Assembly: GCA_013407085.1 (NCBI GenBank)
Contig: JACCGJ010014392.1
Span: forward strand, 36,442-100,441
Length of the DNA stretch: 64,000 nt
Direction of reading: 5' to 3'
Source of the DNA: Atriophallophorus winterbourni
Lineage: Eukaryota; Platyhelminthes; Trematoda; Plagiorchiida; Microphallidae
The notes below the pieces were generated by a model that made no database searches, was not told the origin of the DNA, and saw only the letters and a list, made by a program, of their open reading frames with translations. A program made the translations under genes and the position numbers. Below, in pieces: positions 24,736-36,838 of the stretch. The first letter of the stretch is position 1. Every line of letters begins with the position of its first letter.

Positions 24736-26824
24736 GTATTGCGTTGTGTACATAGACTTCGAAGACACTTCATTCGATGTTAACCAGGTACCAGCCCCCT
24801 TGTTAAGATTGCGTGTCGATTCATCCCCTAGGTCAACATTTCCAACGTTAATCATTTTCATAAGATATTGGCAAACCTCGTTATCAACGTCCTGTGTGTG
24901 ATGGTCGTCACTTTGACATGATTGTCAATCGATTACATGCAAACCGGGTCAAGTCATCATTTTACCATCTTAGGCTTGTGTGATTGACTATTAACAAAAT
25001 GCATATCGTTCAAAAGTTGCTAATGTTGCACCCATTGCTGATGATCGATATGTTCTCAGTAATTCTTTTGAAACCAAATTCTTGTGATTTTGTACATTTG
25101 TGTCAACTGACTTTTCAGTGCACTTTGAGCTTCTATGGTTCTACATTTACGGTGTTCTAGAGAGTACTCAGAGGACTCAACATTGTCATTCTTCGATAAT
25201 ACTCTTCAGACCTGTACAATATATCTTCTTCTGCTCCACGGAGATTAACACCTTTGCCCATACTTAAATAACTCCGCTCGTTCATGCGAAACATGTTTCG
25301 TATTTGATTTATGAATAATATCTGCGAATAATATAAACGATGTTTAAAATAGAGTATTAGGCAAAATTTGGCTTAACGTTTAGTCAACGAACTCGGAAGG
25401 TATCAATAGTTTAGCCTTCCTTCCTCAATATCAATGACATTGGGAAAAATGCGTACCGGGTTTTACTCCTGCTACCACACATTACCTACCTCACATTGTA
25501 AGTATTGGTTTAAAAAAAAACAAATTTTCAGCTAAGACCTTCAAATCTATCTTTTATCCATGCTTTTGATTTTATGCTGACAAATTGAGGTGAGCAAGTT
25601 TGATTACTCAACTACAATTTTCTGAACCCCGCCATGTTTAGTAGCTCGTACAATCATTGTAAAAAGCAACGCTGCTGATTTGCTTTTTTAAGATGCCTCG
25701 AGTTCACAAAAGGAGGAGAATTTACTTTTTCTGCAAGTATTCCTTCAAAATCTATCGGAGATTATCTTGATCAGATTTGAAAAAATATGAGAACATCACT
25801 GTGTTTAACCATTTTTGGGAATATGTTATGGATTATGCGAAAACACCTCACCTACCCATGCGTCATGCTACGTTGACGATGAATTTGAACAAAGACATGA
25901 TTTTATCGATTGCTTACAATGAAACGTCACGTTATGTACATTAATCGGATGGAGTAGTTCATATTTCTCAATATCTTCCGAAAATAAAGCTAAAGTTTTT
26001 GAGGAAACACAAGTTATCCAAGTGACGTTTCAATGCTCCAGTTTATTTTTCTTGAGGACAGTAATTTTATTCAGTGATAAGCGCGCCAATGGTCTTGCTA
26101 AGTTATTTGGTCAATTTTCCCGCATGATCAAGGCGCAATGGCTAGAAAATGCTTTTTATATTTACTAAATGGAATTGGAAATAGTAATATTGTTACTCAA
26201 CAAGTAGACATACATCAGACATCTACCGTTCAAAGCAACCCGGTGTCTAAATCATGTGATGCTGTAATGAGTCTTTTAGAATTCAACGATGAATGAGTGG
26301 TCTGAGTGAGTTTCAACGTAATTTGCATAATTTCATTTTGTTTCAAGTGTGTTCAACACCTGTTGCGTGAGTCAATCATTAGGCAAGGATGTTACTTCAT
26401 AATGCTCCGTACAATGCATCTAACCATTGGAAATTATTTACGCAAAATGCCAGTCGTAGTAAAGTCGCATTGCTTATAACATCAACAATTCATCTACGAT
26501 TAGTCAAAGGTTGCGAAAAATAAACCTTACGTTGTGTACTTATAAAGTTGTAGTGACAGTTCAAGTTAAATCATAGAAATTAATCCAATTTTTTTTCAAA
26601 TTGTGACGTAAATATTTAAACATTATTGCAAGATATCGCACATTTCAATTGTGCGATGTGCAATGTGTGTGATTTTAGAGAATCATTTATTTCATGTCTT
26701 TTACGAATAACGCCGCAATATGCGGAGGACATGGAAAACGTAGTCTTAAATGCTTATCTTCCTAGACGTGTTCTAGAGTCTACATGTGGTATTCATGCAT
26801 GATCTACCATGGTGGGAGTGAAAG
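24736..26824. other. AT-rich intergenic DNA, no gene seen
   Basis: Nothing supported on either strand. Confidence 0.5.
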
Positions 26825-29520
26825 TCGTCGAAGAAATATCGAGAAGAAAATAATCCAAGAATTATTGTATTTCTAGGCGTTCCGGAAGATGCTGCTGATC
26901 TACCTTTTCAAGAAAACGTTTAGCTCAATCACAAACAGTGGAAATACCTAACCGAAACTATTGGTAGTAAAAATCCAAGCAAGCAAACTGATAGTACCGA
27001 CCCACCAACGCCTAGTAATACGGTTCAAACTGAATACCGTGCGACAGCTCCAAAAACTTGAGCACTCCGACTCTAACCGAGCCGGCCCTTTGATAACCTT
27101 TCATAATTTGAACACTACAAACTTTATAAGATGTTTATATACAAATACGCAAAGCCTTTCGAACAAAATAGCGGAGTTAACCGAGATATGCTCGCACTAC
27201 TCACCTGACATTATCTCCATTGCAGCCAGATGGTTTTCTTCCCAAATGATTGAAGCGGAGATATCCATTATAAATATGAATTTGATAAGAAAAGATCGAG
27301 AGAGAATTTGTGGCGGTGTTGCTCTGTATTATCATAATCACCTCCAGTGCCGTCCAACAGACAATACAGAATTTACCCTCGAGGATACAATTTGGTGTTT
27401 TTAACGCTGATGTCTGGTCTACTTTGCATGATTGATGTGGTCTACCGGTCTTTTCATATACGGAATCGTATAATGAAAGGTTGATTTAGGTGCTTTGGCA
27501 ATTGACACGCTCTTAGCAAGCAGCAATACTTATTATGGGCGACTTTAACCTGCTTACCCTTTATCTCAAAGACGTTCACTCCCCACAAACACTAGAATAC
27601 CGATTAAGTGAGGTACTAGATTCATTCCCGTTAAAAAATCATGTTCACGAATGCATTCCGTTAAGAGGTTCTGCCCGTCCGTCCGTATTGGATTTGGTGT
27701 TAACATCGAAAGAACAATCTGTCGAAGCGAACGGATTCCAGGCTCCGCTTGGTCTTGGTGACCATTCAGTTTGACTATGTTTACGGTACTCATCAATCGT
27801 TTGCTTTGAATGGGTGGTTCGCCGGGTAGATTCGTAGGCACTGAGTAAATCACTCGTGAAGATTCTGCCTTGACAGATGGACCACATAAGCCCAGACTCG
27901 CAATGGAACGATTTTCTGAAACTGAAGATAAACGAGAACTCGCAGATCGTTCCCCAAAGATCCGAACATGAAATTTGTTTTAATGTCCGCAACAGAACCA
28001 AAAAGTGGATTGCACTGAAACGAGCGGCGTGGATGCAACATAAAGTCAACAAAACTTCTACTTCTTGGCAACATTTCCGAAAGTTACGCCACAAAGTGTC
28101 AAAACCAGGTATTTTTGCCGTCTAGAAAGATGAAAAACTCACTGAGCTCGCGTTGAAAACCGCAAATGTTCTCGCGATTTATTACTCTAAATGTGTTTTA
28201 GTGGAACGTTGTGAGTATTCAGTCGACTCAGGTATCGAAACATTTGGCGAAATTTCGATAAATCCAGAGATTTCCGCAAGTCAATTTCTCAAACGAAATG
28301 TTCGAAAATCCCCAGGTGCGGATGGCATCACGCCGGATGTGCTTAGGTTCTGTCATTGTCAGCTTTTTGAACCCCCTTCCGGCCAGTTTAACTTTGCGAT
28401 GCTTAAGGGAGTGATACCGAAAGATTAGATATCCGGCGTGATTACATCTTTCTTCAAAGGAGTCTGCCGATGTGACGCGGCAAATTATCGTTCCTTCCGT
28501 AAGGTCATGGAAACGTATAGTCTCGGAAGGAATAGTTAAACACTTTAAATTACGTAATTTTTTTCGCCAGCCCTCATGGATTTCGATGTCATCGCCCTTG
28601 TCTAACGACTCTTCTCATAGTGTTAGACATCTTTTACTTAGACATTTCTAAAGATTTTGACAGATTCTTACACCATTCGCTTCTTCAAAAACTGACACGA
28701 TTAGGAATATGTGAACCACTCATCTCGTGGCTGTGCAACTACCTGTCATATCGCCACGCCCGAGTTAAAGTAAGCGGAGAGCTATCAAAAATTTTGCAAA
28801 ACTATCAGCAGAGTCCCACAAGGATCCGTGCTAGGACCGCTCCTCTGTTTATTATACATAAACGATTTACCCCCTCCTCATATCATCCAAAATGGTCCTG
28901 TTCACGCATGATATAAAAATTTGGACGCAAATCAGTTCTGCAGATGATTGTTAGAAACTGAAAATGGATTTAAACAACGTGTCAAATTGGGCGGCTATGA
29001 ATTATATTACATTCAACATAAGGAAAAGCATGATGCTCCACGTTGTCAAGGATGTTCCTTGGACATATCGATTGGAAACTGAAAACTTGACATGGAGCTC
29101 GTTGGAAAAAGATCTTGGAGTATGGATTAGTGGAAACCCAAAAAGCACGGTGCGCTGCTAGAATATATATCGGCAGGCCAACAGATTGTTAGGTATCTTT
29201 GAAAGAATATTTGTAAGATTTTCGCTGGTAACGTTACCGAGGATAATGAACGTCTACCTTCGACCTAGAATGGAGTATGTGGTAGAGGCCTGGGCTCCTT
29301 GGCTGCCAAAAAATTTTGCTCACTTTGATAAAATCTATCAAAAAGCAAAAATGTTAGTGATGGTTCTTCGTAATGTTCCGTACACCGAAAGTCTGTGTCT
29401 ATGTGGCTTTACCCAAAGAAGGATACGGATATTATTATGACCTATAGAGTTGTGTCAACCGAAGGACATCAACTAAAACACTTGCTTGATTCCTTGAATC
29501 CTTGAAAACACTAATTAGAA
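26825..29520 (+). mobile_element. CR1-type LINE, nearly full-length but broken
   Basis: Segments in order are a pre-endonuclease strand PRIIVFLGVPEDAADLPFQE (about 26.86 kb); endonuclease CLYTNTQSLSNKIAELTEI (about 27.14 kb), GGVALYYHNHL, MGDFNLL (27.53 kb) and LGLGDHSV (27.76 kb); a linker KWIALKRAAWMQHK; RT start RKSPGADGITPDVL (about 28.31 kb); motif A YLDISKDFDRF (28.63 kb); the region corresponding to VPQGSVLGPLL (28.82 kb, frameshifted); the active-site box; MNYITFNIRKS; DLGVWIS; and the C-terminal part PRIMNVYLRPRMEYVVEAWAP and YTESLCLCGFTQRRIR. Nine or more frameshifts or stops break it. The active-site box reads FTHD instead of FADD (28,901-28,912), removing one catalytic Asp. It is a dead element. 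Clade assignment to CR1 is from motif style. Confidence 0.88.
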
Positions 29521-29524
29521 TTTT

Positions 29525-32094
29525 CATTATCTAAGCCTATCCGGTCTCGTTTGAAAATATTGAAGATTTTTGATTTTGAATAAAATGTTCACTTAATTTG
29601 AAGGAATCTAATATAAGCTAGATTGCGATTTGCGATTTAGAATTTTCAAAATAAACTCTAAGTATTATTCGCATGAATTTATTTCCCTCAAATTTGTTTC
29701 GTGACGATTGGTTAACCACCGAATTGTTTTCTCTTCTTTCAATATGTTTCACTTAGAACGCTTTGCTGGAATGAATTATACGAGCGGAAACTGTTGCGAC
29801 TACATGACTACATGTCAAACCATACGAAGAAAGTCCTCGTTAACAGAAATTAATACGTTCTCTCTCGCGGTATACTTTGTCATCCTATGATTGTTATTAG
29901 GCTGATTGCTCTTTCTACCATCAAAATTTATGACCACAAAATTTTGCATCTAGATGTTTAAAAATCATATAAAATTTGAAGTATCCAACGGAAAACAATT
30001 TCCAAATAAACATATTGCAGCCATGTGAATCATTAATTGAAAGAACAGTAAGTAATCTACAAAAAATAAGAGTGTGTACATAAATTGTCGTGCAATCTAT
30101 AGCAAAACTCAACAATGCAAAAGTTTTATGTGGTGGTTAAACATTACCAAGTATCACGATCGCAACTTGGCTAGTGAACTCCTATGTTATTTGACCAGGC
30201 TTTTTCATCCGATCCTGAATGTATGTCAAGTGGATTACACATATATAGTGAAATCTGTATGTATAATTTTTAATATCAGACGGCTGTATTCAGTTATAAG
30301 ATGTTTTACAAAAATGTATGTTTAAGGTGATTTCTGTTAAGTATATCTCACGTGTGAATATTAAACATTGCGATTTCACAACATTTAGGTGTAGTTACAC
30401 AACACACAATATAGAATTGAAATACATCCATTGATGAACTGGTGCTGGTAAGAAATCTCAACTTTTAAATGTTGTACAAACTAATGCTTCAAGATTAAAA
30501 TATATGATTTTGATCACACCGATCCTAAGGTAATGATTCTCGATCTGAGCGCTAGACGATGACACGATGTAAATATACAAGTTAGGCATAATCGAGAGCA
30601 TTCCAAACTATCTGTGTTGTTCAAACTCCTTTAATGTTCGTACTGACGGATTACAAACAGAATATTATTACTATACTACTGAGACAACCAAATGAAATAT
30701 ATTCGGTATTTGAAGTCTAATGTTGCGAAATCTTTGAGTAACTGTTCGAATGCGAAAGATAAGATCACTAGGTTTGTAAAATGGAGATTTTAATAATAAA
30801 ATTTAAATCAAATAAAAATGTTTATATCACAACGTTTGAGTATATATTTCCTAACGCAAGGTAGAATGCTCTAGACGATTTTCATGCAAGTGAAGCAACC
30901 CAATTTAATCTCATCGCAACTACACATCCTGACCTACCTTTGACAAACTTGATAAATATTTCAAAAGCACGCACTCTACTTTGTTTTGTCAATAGATCTC
31001 AAATCTCGAATTATCCGAATTTCCCACACCATACGTGTTTCCTCGCATGTGTATTGTATCCAAAGTAGTCTATTCCAGTTCCATGATTATTAACAATTGT
31101 GTACAACTGACATTGTTCAACATACAACTTTCGGATTTACTGAATTGTTACAACCCGTGTTAGCCTGAGACTTTGTTCACATGAATCTGTTGTACGGTTT
31201 TACTCTCACATTATTGAGACGCGTGACTCACCATTCGCAATAAACCGGTATTCTGCGATGATATTCTCTCGTCCGATCCAGCGCATTACCAATTCAGTTC
31301 AAACCGACACGTGCAACGGAGTGTCAAGTTTTACGACGGTGCATTTTCAATTCCTAATGGGAAAAACCATAAAAGCGGTTTATGGCTAGATGATTGGGAT
31401 TTATGTGAGGCTATAATTGTGATTGCTGTGATTCTTATGACTTTATGCTGTTCAACTCAGTATAAATTGGGCCATCATAACTTTATGCATTTTATGCATA
31501 GGAATTAATGGTTGCTATTTATGTCTTATTTGTGATATTTTTTAATATTTTAATATTATTCGTCTCATTGTTTTGTGTGGGATATTTTTAAACATTGAAA
31601 CATGTGAAGCAATGAGTGCAACTACCATAAAAGTGTAAAAATGTGCAAAATATTATTTTAGATGAAGCGGTTACTCCGTATCTCAAGAATGAAAATTTAT
31701 TTATCATTCATGTTTTCTTTTTCAGTGTATAAGAAGCCGTAATTTTCTATCGTGTGATATACGGTTTTGTGTTTAAGATACACCATTCTGCATCCATACT
31801 TACTATATGTTAAGAAAGTTTCCAAACTTGTGTGACATTAATGGTCACTCCGTTTTGCACTTGAAAAACGTTTCAGAATCCCGAAGTGTAATGCTGTCTT
31901 CGCGAATTTTTAAACCAAACTTTGTTCGATTTTACTAAATAGTTTTAGGATTTATGTTAAGCTTATCTAAACAGCAAAACAGCAATCTTGAAAAAATCTG
32001 AAAGCAATCTTTTATTAAATGGAATACATAAAAACCGAAACAAACTAACTGTATATAAATATTCTGAATTCTTAAAATTAGAGTGTTTGTTTAA
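29525..32094. other. AT-rich intergenic DNA, no gene supported
   Basis: Short open frames at 29.7, 30.1 and 31.3 kb show no family motif. The one at 31.3 kb has a hydrophobic stretch (AIIVIAVILMTLCC) but nothing else. Confidence 0.5.
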
Positions 32095-32405
32095 ATAAGT
32101 TGTGCGTGATCGTACTATACCTACCTGTTGAGTTTGTTATCGCGAAACTGGTCATTGGGTTTATGTGATAGAAATGCACGCAAATGAGCATCTTCTTTCA
32201 TGATCATGGGTTTAAACCCTATCGACATATGTTTGGACACGTGATTGAACAGGTTGGTCGTATGAACCATTTACAACAATGGCAACTAGTTTTCCATTCT
32301 TCCACTGTTTCGAGCGCAGTAAAACACTGTCTCTGCCTGATGAATGCAAACAGCACGAAACTGGTCGTGGGATGCATAATGGAAATGCTGCATATATGGG
32401 TTAAA
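32095..32405 (+). repeat. hammerhead repeat, two ribozymes 213 bp apart
   Basis: A plus-strand unit with a ribozyme region at each end: 32,119-32,159 (CTGTTGA, GAAA, CTGGTC; stem II degenerate) and 32,331-32,372. Between them are the octamer-containing 'acgcaaatgagcat', 'catgggtttaaaccct', 'gtgattgaacaggttggtcg' and 'ttccattcttccactgtttc' in consensus order. This is a tandem, monomer-plus arrangement. Confidence 0.85.
32331..32372 (+). ncRNA. hammerhead ribozyme motif, slightly weakened
   Basis: CTCTGC, CTGATGA, ATGC-AAACA-GCAC, GAAA, CTGGTC, GTGGGA. All core bases are present. Stem II has three pairs plus a mismatch at its base, and stem III has a G-U pair. Confidence 0.6.
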
Positions 32406-32421
32406 ATGAGTGTTTGTCAAA

Positions 32422-32438
32422 CTATATATATATATAAG

Positions 32439-32470
<32 letters not shown>
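32422..32470. repeat. (TA)n(TG)n microsatellite
   Basis: Alternating TA run passing into a TG run of about 12 units. It separates the plus-strand and minus-strand hammerhead repeats. Confidence 0.95.
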
Positions 32471-32471
<1 letters not shown>

Positions 32472-32625
32472 GCATGCATTTCCATCACCCACACCACGAC
32501 CGGTTTCGTGCTGTCTGCACTCATCAGGTAGGGACCGTAAGATCAGGATCCGCATGCGCTTGAAACCGTGGAGGAATAGTAAACAATTAGCGATTGTATA
32601 CCACTGTTGGATTACCAGTATTTTA
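32471..32625 (-). repeat. hammerhead repeat, partial copy, inverted partner
   Basis: Minus-strand copy from 'ggcatgcatttccatcac' through the ribozyme to 'gattgtataccactgttgg'. It faces the plus-strand tandem just upstream, giving a head-to-head pair. Confidence 0.88.
32492..32533 (-). ncRNA. hammerhead ribozyme motif, core intact
   Basis: Minus strand: CCCTAC, CTGATGA, GTGC-AGACA-GCAC, GAAA, CCGGTC, GTGGTG. Every core base and all four stem II pairs are present. Stem I has four pairs (one G-U) before a C-U mismatch. It is one of the two best copies. Confidence 0.78.
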
Positions 32626-34360
32626 TTCAGTTTAAACAGAAAAACACTGTTTCAACATTCGCTGAACATAGACACATCGGATGGTTGCTGATAATAAATC
32701 TTAAGGCTTTAAAACATGAAACCAAACAAGATTCGTGAAATATATAGAGATTATCCGGATTCAAGTATACGAGTATTCAAGTTTTCATGATTAAAATGTG
32801 AACACTGTACAACTCTACAGGATTAAAGTGCGAATGATAATGTGAAATGTACAATATAACGAGAATATTAAAGGTATTGGTCACGAGTTATATTTCGATG
32901 CATATGTAGTTCCAATTTATTTTAGAAGGTTGCCATGCACGGAGAGTTCATCAAATTTTAAGTTCGGGGACTTCATACAAATAAAGCACTTGTGGAAAAT
33001 AAAATCGGAAATATAGCATAAAACATGTATGCACGGCAATTTCACACTACACACTTGAAACAAATGTATTAGCGTGTCTTCTACAGTAGACACAGTTTTC
33101 CAAGTAAGAATAATATCACGGCATATCCTTCACATAGATCTACACGTCAAACATTTCACTGTACGAAAATTTATAAGAACCCCTCACCAAGTTTCTCGCT
33201 TTGTGATTATTATTTTTGCGCAGCCAGTGAGTCCAGACCTCTAGCCCATACTGGTGAAGATTGGATGACAAACCTTGATTTCATGGATGAAATACAATTT
33301 GTTTCCAAGATTGTCATCGACAGCACGTTAAAACGTCTTCCGAGAAAATTATTACAGCATATTTCATCTTCTACATATCACGGTCACTAGCCTAAGATTT
33401 CATAAAACACCTTCGTTGACAGGTTCTTCTTATTTTGACAATTTTATCTAACTTTGCAAAAATATACCGAAAAATATAAACTTTACACGTTTTTTCACTT
33501 GAAAATGTTGCTGAATCTAGCAAAACCCTCTACCAAATATTGCTGAAAAATTTGTATTTGTATAAATTAAATGAAAATTGTCATACAGCCGGAAATTGTT
33601 GCAAGAAAATTTACTCCTTCAAAGTTCCATTTTAATGTGATGATTTTTCCAACCCAAATGTTTCAATAACGTAAGGGAGTTTCATTCCGGAAACGTTGAG
33701 TAAAATTACATTTTTGTACAAGTTAATTTTTGTGACCAAGTCATTCGGTTTGTTTCATAACGCTTCACTCAGTAGGATGGTCGAACCACTTGAAAACGTA
33801 ATCGAGCAATCTGAGTTGCATCACTCGTTGACTTCAAGTGATACTTGACTTGAATGATAGAAAAAGGTTTTTATGACTTGGTTTTACGTAACTAACAGCT
33901 TCCCCCTGGATGCTAAATTATGTTCTGAATAATTACGCAAACAAAATTTCATAAGCACTGGCCACATATCAACTTTATGAAAAATTAATTTTTCGCGCCG
34001 ATTTGTGATGTGAAACAGAATTCGTTCAATTCAAAGATATTTTAAAATGCCATTTAATGTATAATTATGACCGATTAATCGTTTCATATTGAAATTTCAG
34101 AAAACGACTTGTTCATGTACAATTTTAAAAATAAGCATTAAACAATAAAAATGATGAATTAGTTCTCGCCAACAATATAGTGGAATTTCCATCCTTGTTC
34201 AATATATTATAATGTGGAACTCATAGTATGTATATTTACGCGTATTCCTCTGACATTTTTATTTAATAACGTGAAAAAATGTAAAAGATAATCAGTTCAT
34301 TAAAAGAAATTTTTTCGATGAATCGGTTAAAACAGATTCATCTCGCAAATTTTCTTTTCC

Positions 34361-34401
<41 letters not shown>

Positions 34402-35267
34402 TTTCTTAAATTAACTATAGAAATGTTATGCATAGTATAGTACGCAACCAAAATTTAACCATGAATTTTTGAGAAAGTTTGAGTGTCTCCGTTCTCTCAA
34501 CAATATTTTAAATGATCTTGGTCACGTAATGCATTCGATAAATCATAAGAATTTGTTTCGCGACATCGATTCATAAAACTTTGGCAAATTTTTTCTGCAA
34601 ATAAACATTGCTTTTGTAAATTAAGTGAGTAATAAGTAAACCACGTCATGAGTGGGGTAGAAAGTTACATATTTTTCATCAGTTTTCCAAAGTAATACAA
34701 TATTCAACTTCCGAGCATTGGTGAAACATTCAGCACCGCAATAACAGGGCGGAATTAAAATTCTAACTCGTTTAAATGAAATCGAACATGATTGTATTTC
34801 TAAGATGATCGCAACGCAAATCTCCCAACCCACAATCTAGTGAGATTCATTGCTCTAACTGGCAGTATGTATGCCACAGTTCAATAAATTTTGATTGTCC
34901 TATTCTCACGTGATATATATAGGTTTGTTCTTTTTTGTTCTAATTTCGAAAACCGCAGCTGCGTTTAGCATGAAATTTGAGCTGTATTTTCTACGAAATC
35001 CAGATATTGGACTTTCTCAATTCATAACGACTATACAATCAAGTCTATTTAATATTTCTACGTAGAAGTATATCCGCTCACCACTGTTTCTTGTAATTGC
35101 GCTGGCAACAAATATATCTGCGCTTATGTATACGCAGGATGAGTATAAATATACTAAACTCAGCACAACTGATTTTTGCCATTTGTGTGCAGAAACTAAA
35201 AGGAGAGCGCTCAGCAGAATTTTGATATATACTTTGTCACAATATTTTTAATTACGTTGAATTTATT
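32626..35267. other. AT-rich intergenic DNA with a (TA)n tract
   Basis: No gene seen. A perfect (TA)n run of about 18 units lies at 34,363-34,398. Confidence 0.55.
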
Positions 35268-35528
35268 CATCACTCAAATAAATATATTCAGTTTGCAATC
35301 TAATATCAAATCTATAATTATTGCATTTCTAATAGCTCAACCTTACTTTAAAAATATCTTATCTTATCAATAGTTCAAATGTACGCATGAACTTCAAAGC
35401 CAATGATTTTAGGTGAGGATTGAGTAGCTAAATGTGAATCCAACCATACAGTGTATAATGTCGTACTCTTATTCATACGATACCAGTTGTGAATATATTG
35501 CTGCAAATGTAAATTTTTTTGAGGATAA
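35268..35528 (+). repeat. 260-bp duplicated segment, copy 1
   Basis: About 90% alike by eye to 36,341-36,596, in the same orientation. It begins 'catcactcaaataaatatat' and ends 'gctgcaaatgtaaa'. No coding content and no known family. A 71-codon frame starting at 35,434 overlaps it but is not preserved as a protein in the second copy. Confidence 0.85.
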
Positions 35529-36340
35529 TATTCAAAACATCAATATTAACATTAATAATAGTTTGGTTTATTGTACTGTTCGAAAGGCATTATGCGATAA
35601 TGATGGGACAACATATCGAATCAATAAGAATTCCGGGATATGTGAATAGGATAATGATGATAATTTCTAAAATTTTCGGCACCTTGATATAAGTTGAGCC
35701 AGCGCATCACACGCCCTAGATTTGATTAGATGTTCAAACAGCTATTCTATTTCTGTCATTAATAAATATTATGTTCACAATGGACATAGTAGGTGCGAAT
35801 CACAGCGAACACGGTGCAAACTGCGCTAATCGGTTATTTTTAGTGACAATTTAGGATTTTTTAAATATACACGCTCATTTTACCAAGGTCTGATCGCATA
35901 ATTTACGTGGTGATGCTAGAATAAATATACGAGCCATCGAATAATAAATCATATTCTTAAATTTTCATGGATAAATCGTGAATTTTTAAAAACGGTCGGC
36001 TCAAAATGGATAAAAATAATGTGAGGCTCTCGGTATGAGGCTATAAATAGTGTTCTTCACACTCCACTGATATTATTATTTGACAAACTGATGAAAATTT
36101 GATATTACTGAATATCTTGCGCGTTGTAATGCGGAAGAAAACGTTCATCATACCGTAAATAGTGGAAAAATGTGTAATAAAATGATTTTTGAGTAAACCT
36201 GGTATAACTGAAATTCAAGAAGTATTAATTGATCTGTCCCAAAAGAGATGTGAGACACGTTTGTCATCATGCTATTTAAGATTAAAGGTGATAGAAGCGA
36301 CTGCAACAATTACAGATGAATTTATTCATACCTGAACCAT
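35529..36340. other. intergenic spacer between the duplicated segments
   Basis: No gene seen. Confidence 0.5.
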
Positions 36341-36596
36341 CACTCAAATAAATATATTAAGATGACAATCTAATATCGAATCTATAATTAATGCATTTCG
36401 AATAGCTCAACCTTAAGTTGACAATATCTTATCTTATAAAGAGTTCAAATGTACGCATGAACTTCAAAGCCAATGATTTTATATGAGTATGGAGTAGCTA
36501 AATGTGAATGCAACCATAAAGTGTATAATGTCGTACTCTTATTCATACGAGATCAGTTGTGAATATATTGCTGCAAATTTAAACGTTTTTTGAAGA
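36341..36596 (+). repeat. 260-bp duplicated segment, copy 2
   Basis: Direct repeat of 35,268-35,528 (offset about 1,073 bp). Its similarity ends within a few bases of where the hammerhead repeat monomer begins. Confidence 0.85.
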
Positions 36597-36599
36597 TAC

Positions 36600-36838
36600 T
36601 CGTTTACCATTCCTCCACTGTTTCAAGCGCATGCGGATCCTGATCTTACTGTCCCTACCTGATGAGTGCAAACAGCATGAAACCGGTCGTGTTGTGTGTG
36701 AAATGGAAATGCATGCAAATGTATATTTTGGTTCATGGTTATGGGTTTAACCCCATTAAACATGAGTTTGGACACACGTGATTGAACAGGTTGGTCGTAC
36801 GAGCCTTATCCAACAGTGGCATCCAAGCGATACTTGTT
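36600..36838 (+). repeat. hammerhead repeat, one complete monomer
   Basis: Starts in 'cgtttaccattcctccactg' and ends in 'gatacttgtttt', which are adjacent in the tandem arrays. The copy is therefore one full unit, circularly permuted, opened at the 'cttgttt/acc' point. In order it has 'tcaagcgcatgcggatcc', the ribozyme, the octamer ATGCAAAT, 'gggtttaacccc', 'gtgattgaacaggttggtcg' and 'ccttatccaacagtggcat'. Confidence 0.9.
36653..36694 (+). ncRNA. hammerhead ribozyme motif, core intact
   Basis: CCCTAC, CTGATGA, GTGC-AAACA-GCAT, GAAA, CCGGTC, GTGTTG. All core bases are kept. Stem II closes with one G-U pair. Stem I has three clear pairs next to the cleavage site and is then weaker. Confidence 0.72.

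Noticed and set aside
27566..28094. Minus-strand frames of 95 and 149 codons
   Set aside because: Antisense shadows of the plus-strand CR1 endonuclease and linker.
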